NCBI GenBank assembly: GCA_002707205.1
Contig: PAMH01000021.1
Coordinates: 1-50,314, forward strand
Direction: 5' to 3'
Length of the DNA: 50,314 bases
Source of the DNA: Legionellales bacterium
GTDB taxonomy: Bacteria > Pseudomonadota > Gammaproteobacteria > UBA1113
In this document: positions 45,080 to 50,314 of the stretch, one piece after another
How the letters are laid out: each line of letters begins with the position of its first letter
Position numbering within the stretch: the first letter of the stretch is position 1
Position numbers and translations under genes: made by a program
Notes under the pieces: generated by a model
Seen by the model: the letters and a program-made list of their open reading frames with translations, nothing else
Database searches by the model: none
What the model was told of the DNA's origin: nothing

Positions 45080-46318
45080 TTATTCTTCACAACGTTTAAA
45101 AATAATCGAACCATTTGTGCCACCAAATCCAAAAGAATTAGATAAGCTCACATCGATTTTTCTTGACTGTGCTTCATTCGCAACATAATTCAAATCACAG
45201 CCTTCAGCTGGATTATCAAGATTAATTGTTGGAGGTGCAATATTATCTCGAATTGCTAAAACGCTAAAAATTGCTTCAACTGCACCAGCAGCACCTAACA
45301 AATGTCCAGTCATGGACTTTGTAGAACTAACCGCTAATTGATAAGCATGATCTCCAAATGTCTTTTTAACTGCACTACTTTCAGTTACATCGCCAACTGG
45401 TGTTGATGTACCATGTGCATTAATATAATCAACAGCATCTGCTGACATACCTGCATCTTTTAGCGCATTTTGCATACAGGCAATAAAACCATTTTCGTCT
45501 GGTGCTGAGATATGATGTGCATCTGCACTCATACCAAAACCGGCAAGCTCTGCATAAATTTTAGCACCACGTTTTTTAGCATGCTCATAATCTTCAAGCA
45601 CCAATGCGCCCGCACCTTCTGCTAATACAAAACCATCACGGTCTCTATCCCATGGTCTTGATGCTTTTTCAGGTGCATCATTTCTAGTTGACAAGGCACG
45701 CATGGCGGCAAATCCGCCAAGACCTAATGGACACGTTGCCATTTCAGCACCGCCAGCAACCATAACATCAGCATCACCGTAACTAATCATTCGAGCTGCC
45801 ATACCAATATTATGCGCCGCAGTAGTACAAGCAGTTACAACCGCAATATTTGGCCCTTTTAACCCATGTTTAATCGATACATAGCCAGAAGCCATATTAA
45901 TAATCGCGCCTGGAATAAAGAAAGGTGATAATCGTCGTGGTCCGTGTGTCACCAATGCCGTATAATTGTCACTGATCATTGGTAGACCACCAATACCCGA
46001 ACCTATAGCCACACCAACACGGCCTGCATTATCTTCAGTTACTTCAAGCTTAGAATCTGCCAAGGCATCATCACCAACTGCGACAGCATATTGAACAAAT
46101 GTGTCCAATTTGCGAATTTCTTTAGGTGACAAATATTTTTCAGCATCAAAATTTTTGACGCGTCCAGCAATCTTTGCCGAAAATTTACTAACATCAAATT
46201 CTGTAACTAATTTAATGCCACTTTTTCCATTAATACAGTTCTGCCAAGATTCATCAACTGATAAACCTATCGGTGAAATCATACCAAGGCCAGTTACGAC
46301 AACTCTACGTTTAGCCAA
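45080..46318 (-). CDS. fabF: 3-oxoacyl-ACP synthase II (KAS II)
   Basis: Condensing enzyme that elongates acyl-ACP with malonyl-ACP. 412 aa (E. coli 413). The active-site Cys164 is in [10 protein letters not shown]; the two His are in [11 protein letters not shown] and [13 protein letters not shown]. The start [18 protein letters not shown] is typical and has GAGGG upstream. It is separated from acpP by 172 nt; a long stem-loop follows. It probably ends the fab transcript. Confidence 0.98.
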   Translation of the reverse strand: MAKRRVVVTGLGMISPIGLSVDESWQNCINGKSGIKLVTEFDVSKFSAKIAGRVKNFDAEKYLSPKEIRKLDTFVQYAVAVGDDALADSKLEVTEDNAGRVGVAIGSGIGGLPMISDNYTALVTHGPRRLSPFFIPGAIINMASGYVSIKHGLKGPNIAVVTACTTAAHNIGMAARMISYGDADVMVAGGAEMATCPLGLGGFAAMRALSTRNDAPEKASRPWDRDRDGFVLAEGAGALVLEDYEHAKKRGAKIYAELAGFGMSADAHHISAPDENGFIACMQNALKDAGMSADAVDYINAHGTSTPVGDVTESSAVKKTFGDHAYQLAVSSTKSMTGHLLGAAGAVEAIFSVLAIRDNIAPPTINLDNPAEGCDLNYVANEAQSRKIDVSLSNSFGFGGTNGSIIFKRCEE

Positions 46319-46490
46319 CCTTATACCCTCTCTTTAAATAAAGCATCAATAAGATATGAGAAAACAGATCTTTTCCTCATCAAACTAAATCAGTCTAAAA
46401 TAGCGCAAAATAATTTAGTTACTCAGTACAGCTGTTTTCTCAAAAACCCACATATATCCTGTAAGCTTTTACGTAAATGCGATCTAAAAA

Positions 46491-46733
46491 TTATTGCTTA
46501 GCAGCTTGTGATTGAATGTAATCAATTGCATTTTGCACAGTAACAATTTTTTCTGCATCTTCATCAGGAATTTCTGCCTCAAATTCTTCTTCTAATGCCA
46601 TAACTAACTCAACAGTATCTAAAGAATCTGCGCCTAAATCATCAACAAAAGAAGAATCAAGTTTGATTTCTTCTTTTTTAACATTTAATTGCTCAGCAAC
46701 AATGTTAATTACTCTTTCGTCTATATTACTCAT
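46491..46733 (-). CDS. acpP: Acyl carrier protein
   Basis: 80-aa acidic carrier. Ser37 in [18 protein letters not shown] takes 4'-phosphopantetheine. I start it at the ATG at 46733, with GAGGAAAA upstream; a longer open frame to 46811 is non-coding leader. The 125-nt leader to fabG may hold its own promoter, usual for acpP because it is made in large amounts. It serves FabD, FabH, FabG, FabF and PlsX encoded around it. Confidence 0.97.
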   Translation of the reverse strand: MSNIDERVINIVAEQLNVKKEEIKLDSSFVDDLGADSLDTVELVMALEEEFEAEIPDEDAEKIVTVQNAIDYIQSQAAKQ

Positions 46734-46858
46734 TGCATTTTCCTCTGCTAGTCGGTCAGAAATAAACTCTTCCCGTTTTATGTTAATGCTTGTAACCAAG
46801 CGCCAAATCAAATTAGTAACTCATCATATAAATTCAAAATTTATTATGACACAAAATT

Positions 46859-47608
46859 TTAGTGCATATACATGCCACCATTCACATGGATAGTTTCTCC
46901 AGTGATATATCCTGCAATATCCGAAGCTAAGAAAGCAACGACAGCTGCAATTTCTTCGGGTTTACCAACACGTCCAAGCGGAATATTATCACATAATTTT
47001 TGACGATATTCTTCAGGTAACGCTCTAGTCATATCTGTATCAACAAATCCCGGCGCAACCGCATTACAGGTTACTCCTCTAGAACCTAATTCAGCAGCCA
47101 AAGAACGCGTCATACCACCAACACCAGCTTTTGCAGCCGCATAATTTGCTTGTCCTGGGTTTCCAAAAAAAGCGGAAATAGAACTAACATTAATGATACG
47201 CCCCCAACGTTTTTTCATCATATCACGTAAACAAGCTTTACTCATATGATAAACGGCAGTTAAATTAGTTGATATGACGTCATGCCACTCATCATCTTTC
47301 ATACGCATCATTAAATTATCTTTTGTGATTGCAGCGTTGTTAACTAAGATATCCGGCATCTGAGCATAATTTTCTTTAATAGCAGCAAATAACTGTGAAA
47401 TACTTTCTGCAGATGAGACATTTAATACCATGCCTTGACCATGATAGCCTTGCGCCTGAATAAAATCTGTAATTTTTTGAGCACCACTTTCCGATGTAGC
47501 TGTTCCAATAACAATAACATTATCACGTTTAGCTAGCTCAGCTAAAATAGCTTGACCAATACCACGACTAGCGCCTGTTATTAATGCTAATTTTTTTTGT
47601 TCACTCAT
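46859..47608 (-). CDS. fabG: 3-oxoacyl-ACP reductase
   Basis: 249-aa short-chain dehydrogenase that reduces 3-ketoacyl-ACP with NADPH. The cofactor loop is TGASRGIG (about 11-18), followed by NNAA (90-93). The catalytic triad is S143, Y156 and K160 in INVSSISAFFGNPGQ and NYAAAKAG. It overlaps the fabD stop by 4 nt. The C-terminus GGMYMH is the usual FabG end. Confidence 0.98.
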   Translation of the reverse strand: MSEQKKLALITGASRGIGQAILAELAKRDNVIVIGTATSESGAQKITDFIQAQGYHGQGMVLNVSSAESISQLFAAIKENYAQMPDILVNNAAITKDNLMMRMKDDEWHDVISTNLTAVYHMSKACLRDMMKKRWGRIINVSSISAFFGNPGQANYAAAKAGVGGMTRSLAAELGSRGVTCNAVAPGFVDTDMTRALPEEYRQKLCDNIPLGRVGKPEEIAAVVAFLASDIAGYITGETIHVNGGMYMH

Positions 47609-48543
47609 GTAACAACTTCCTCTATTAAAGATGAAATATCGTCAGTATCCAATGCCAAGGTAGTTAGATTAGCTGTAATTCGTTTGCTCAATCCGGCTAA
47701 TACCTTACCTGGACCACATTCAAACAAACTAAATACACCGTGTGCTTCCATTTTTTCAATAGTTTCCACCCAACGAACTGGCGAGTATAGCTGTTCAATT
47801 AGACGAGCTTTTAAATCTTCAACGGAATGACTCACCTCAACATTAACATTATGTAAAACCGATATTTTAGGTAACTTGAAACTTATTTTATTTAAATCTT
47901 CTGCTAATTTTTGTGCAGCAGGCTTCATTAATGAACAATGAGACGGCACGCTTACAGGTAATAATTTTGCAAGTTTAGCACCTAAACTTTTTGCATGTGT
48001 CATTGCTGCTTGAACCGCTTCAGATTCACCTGAAATAACAACTTGCCCATGCGCATTAATATTTGCAGGTTGTACAATTGCATTATCTCCAACCAACATA
48101 CACGCTTGTGCAACTTGCTCCGGAGACAAGCCAATAATTGCAGCCATTGCGCCTTGACCTTGAGGCACGGCTTCTTGCATGTAAATGCCACGTTTGTGCA
48201 CTAAATGAATTGCATCTTCAAAAGGCATAGCTTGAGCACAAACTAGTGCAGAATACTCTCCCAAACTATGTCCCGCCATAATTTCAGGTTGTTGACCGCC
48301 GCGCTTTAACCAAATTTTCCAAAGGGCATAACTGGCAGCCAACAATGCTGGTTGTGTGTAGGCCGTTTGATTTAATAAATCATCAGGATTTTCTTGTGTA
48401 ATTTTCCATAGGTCTATATTTAAAACTTCAGACGCCTGATTAAATATATCAGCAACCACTGATTCTTGTTGCGAAAGCTGAGATAACATACCCACTTTTT
48501 GTGAACCTTGCCCAGGAAATATCATAGCAATTTTCTTTGACAT
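47605..48543 (-). CDS. fabD: Malonyl-CoA:ACP transacylase
   Basis: 312-aa enzyme that loads malonate on ACP. Nucleophile S93 is in AGHSLGEYSALV; the catalytic His is in VPSHCSLM (about 199-206); FPGQGSQ starts the fold. Nine nt separate it from fabH, and its end overlaps fabG by 4 nt. Confidence 0.98.
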   Translation of the reverse strand: MSKKIAMIFPGQGSQKVGMLSQLSQQESVVADIFNQASEVLNIDLWKITQENPDDLLNQTAYTQPALLAASYALWKIWLKRGGQQPEIMAGHSLGEYSALVCAQAMPFEDAIHLVHKRGIYMQEAVPQGQGAMAAIIGLSPEQVAQACMLVGDNAIVQPANINAHGQVVISGESEAVQAAMTHAKSLGAKLAKLLPVSVPSHCSLMKPAAQKLAEDLNKISFKLPKISVLHNVNVEVSHSVEDLKARLIEQLYSPVRWVETIEKMEAHGVFSLFECGPGKVLAGLSKRITANLTTLALDTDDISSLIEEVVT

Positions 48544-48552
48544 ATTAACTCC

Positions 48553-49515
48553 TTAAAAAATCACCAAAGCAGAACCCCAAGCGAATCCACCGCCAATGCC
48601 TTCCATTAAAAGCTTATCACCACGTTTAATTCGGCCATCTCGTACGCCTTCATCAAGCGCTAAAGGGATAGATGCAGCAGAAGTATTGGCATGCTTATCA
48701 ACGGTTAAAATGACTTTTTCCATGGACATATCTAATTTTTTTGCTGTTGCAGTAATTATTCTTAAATTTGCCTGATGAGGAATTAGCCAATCGATATCTG
48801 ACTTATCCATATTATTAGCGTCTAACGTCTCATCTACGATATCACCCAATGCCTTTACTGCAAACTTGAAAACTTCTTGGCCGCGCATATTTACGTATGC
48901 TGGCTCATCTGCTATCGCTAAGTTTGGTAATCCTGTTGGAACAAACAGTTTATCACCATGTCGACCATCTGCATGTAAATGTGTGGACAAAATACCCGGA
49001 GAATCAGATGCCTGCAACACAACCGCACCTGCACCATCACCAAACAAGACACACGTTGTTCTATCTGACCAATCAACAATACTAGACATATGCTCCGCGC
49101 CAACGACTAAAATATTTTTTGCATTTCCAGCACGAATAAATTGGTCGGCTACTGATATCGCATAGATAAATCCAGCGCACGCAGCGCCTAAATCAAATGC
49201 TGGAATATTAGGCACGCCTAACTTTTCTTGTAGCATACAACTTGCAGTAGGTAAAATTTTATCGGGTGTGGTTGTTGCTAAAATAATTAAATCAAGATCA
49301 GTTGCTTGAATACCTGCCGCATTGATTGCTTTACTCGCTGCCTCAAAAGACATAGAACTAGTCGTTTCACCGGCGGTTGCTAAACAACGGCTATGTATAC
49401 CAGTACGCTGCACAATCCAATCATGGTCTGTTTCAACTTTTTTAGCCAAGTCATAATTTGTGACTACATTATTAGGTGTATAACCACCTGTTCCTGCAAT
49501 TTTGGAATAAATCAT
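48553..49515 (-). CDS. fabH: 3-oxoacyl-ACP synthase III (KAS III)
   Basis: 320-aa enzyme that condenses acetyl-CoA with malonyl-ACP to start chains. Cys113 is in LGAACAGFIYAI; the His and Asn of the triad are in IPHQANLRI and HANTSAASIPLA. The N-terminus SKIAGTGGYTPNNVVTN is typical. It overlaps plsX by 4 nt. It is the rate-setting, branched- or straight-chain-selecting step; specificity cannot be told. Confidence 0.98.
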   Translation of the reverse strand: MIYSKIAGTGGYTPNNVVTNYDLAKKVETDHDWIVQRTGIHSRCLATAGETTSSMSFEAASKAINAAGIQATDLDLIILATTTPDKILPTASCMLQEKLGVPNIPAFDLGAACAGFIYAISVADQFIRAGNAKNILVVGAEHMSSIVDWSDRTTCVLFGDGAGAVVLQASDSPGILSTHLHADGRHGDKLFVPTGLPNLAIADEPAYVNMRGQEVFKFAVKALGDIVDETLDANNMDKSDIDWLIPHQANLRIITATAKKLDMSMEKVILTVDKHANTSAASIPLALDEGVRDGRIKRGDKLLMEGIGGGFAWGSALVIF

Positions 49516-50314
49516 TTATCATCCTGAGTATTAATAATATCACCTATATGTGACTTGATTTGTTCAGGTACATCTTGTGCAACCAGTAATATTGCCTCAT
49601 TAATCGCATTTGCAAAAGCATCCACGCCTGCACCTCCATGGCTTTTAACAACAATACCATTAAGTCCGACAAAACAAGCACCATTGAAGTTATTAGGATC
49701 AATCTTGTTTTTTAAATCTCTAAGAATTGGTTTTGCAATGCAACCCATCATTTTAGTTAAAAGGTTTTTTTCAAAGCTTTGTCGTAAATAATGTAAAATT
49801 AACTGTACTGCGCCTTCGCTACTTTTTAAGGAAACATTCCCTGCAAAACCATCACACACAATGACATCTGCTTTTGTACTATATATTTGATCGCCTTCAA
49901 TATTACCAATGAAATTTAATTTTTTTTGTTCACTCAGTAACTTGGCTGCTGCTTTCACTTGTTCGTTACCTTTTATGACTTCTGAACCAATGTTTAACAA
50001 GCCAATTTTAGGTTTATTAATATGATCAACTGCATTCGCAACAATGGAACCCATTATCGCAAATTGCAATAAATGTTCAGGAGAGCAATCAACATTACCG
50101 CCCAAGTCTAACATTCTAACTGTTTTATTTTCGTCAATAGTTGGAAAGCCTGTAATAATTGCAGGCCGATCGATACCAGGAATAGTTTTCAGTACAAATC
50201 GAGCTGTTCCCATTAATGCGCCTGTATTTCCAGCACTCACACATGCACGAACCTCATTTTCTTTCACAAGATTCACGGCAACGCGCATAGATGAGTCTTT
50301 TTTAGTACGCAAGG
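49512..50314 (-). CDS. plsX: Phosphate acyltransferase PlsX, N-terminus cut by the window edge
   Basis: PlsX makes acyl-phosphate from acyl-ACP for glycerol-3-phosphate acylation (PlsY). The 267 codons seen lack the first part (roughly 70-90 residues by family length); the frame is open to the right edge. Conserved blocks include RTKKDSSMRVAVNLVKE, VSAGNTGALMGTA and DGFAGNVSLKSSEGA. fabH overlaps its stop by 4 nt, giving the standard plsX-fabH-fabD-fabG-acpP-fabF order. Confidence 0.96.
   Translation of the reverse strand, partial: LRTKKDSSMRVAVNLVKENEVRACVSAGNTGALMGTARFVLKTIPGIDRPAIITGFPTIDENKTVRMLDLGGNVDCSPEHLLQFAIMGSIVANAVDHINKPKIGLLNIGSEVIKGNEQVKAAAKLLSEQKKLNFIGNIEGDQIYSTKADVIVCDGFAGNVSLKSSEGAVQLILHYLRQSFEKNLLTKMMGCIAKPILRDLKNKIDPNNFNGACFVGLNGIVVKSHGGAGVDAFANAINEAILLVAQDVPEQIKSHIGDIINTQDDK

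Overview
The window is an AT-rich chromosomal segment of a gammaproteobacterium. The evidence is gene order: plsX-fabH-fabD-fabG-acpP-fabF-mltG-tmk-holB-pilZ, rpsP-rimM-trmD-rplS beside ffh/ypjD/corB, dciA/secA/mutT, pilA-pilB-pilC-pilD-coaE, accA-tilS and a BarA/LetS-type kinase. Several Lys/Asn-rich proteins that I cannot place in a family sit between conserved blocks. One of them carries a PPP-type phosphatase domain plus a glycine-rich membrane segment. This resembles Legionellales-type (Legionella/Coxiella relatives) host-associated bacteria, but that placement is inference. No rRNA, tRNA, CRISPR, transposase or prophage gene was seen.

Layout. 1-3141 (minus): start of tilS, accA, then an EnvZ/OmpR-like two-component pair. 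3318-6137 (plus, divergent from the pair): an ArnT-like GT39 glycosyltransferase and an acyltransferase-3 protein, probably an envelope-modification unit. 6216-9359: a PPP-like phosphatase with a membrane tail (plus) convergent with an orphan 471-aa protein (minus), separated by a strong hairpin. 9360-9767: an AT-rich regulatory region with a perfect 20-bp palindrome. 9768-14802: the type IV pilus genes pilA, pilB, pilC, pilD, followed by coaE. 14828-18631 (minus): an orphan 665-aa membrane protein and a TPR protein with a GT9-like C-terminus. 18728-21824 (minus): mutT and secA. 21922-26145 (plus): dciA, barA/letS-like hybrid kinase and an FkbM methyltransferase. 26138-29689 (minus): thrC, hom and an AmpC-like serine hydrolase in one tight unit. 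29898-32340: a Mth938-type protein (plus), then corB-like and ypjD (minus). 32348-32437: a perfect 34-bp inverted repeat in the divergent ypjD/ffh promoter region. 32476-37524 (plus): ffh, an ACT-domain malic enzyme, rpsP-rimM-trmD-rplS. 37719-38892: two orphan genes. 38885-50314: tatD, a small insertion (rhodanese, orphan, GNAT), then pilZ-holB-tmk-mltG and the fab cluster, ending in truncated plsX.

How the genes connect. AccA supplies malonyl-CoA to the FabD/FabH/FabG/FabF/AcpP pathway, and PlsX passes acyl groups to phospholipid synthesis. PilD matures PilA, PilB powers assembly, PilC is the platform, and PilZ (beside holB, as in Pseudomonas) is a pilus accessory protein. SecA, Ffh and YpjD-type functions serve export and membrane biogenesis. 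The most unusual items are the 34-bp inverted repeat, the palindrome upstream of pilA, the phosphatase-membrane fusion, and the orphan genes inserted into otherwise conserved synteny.
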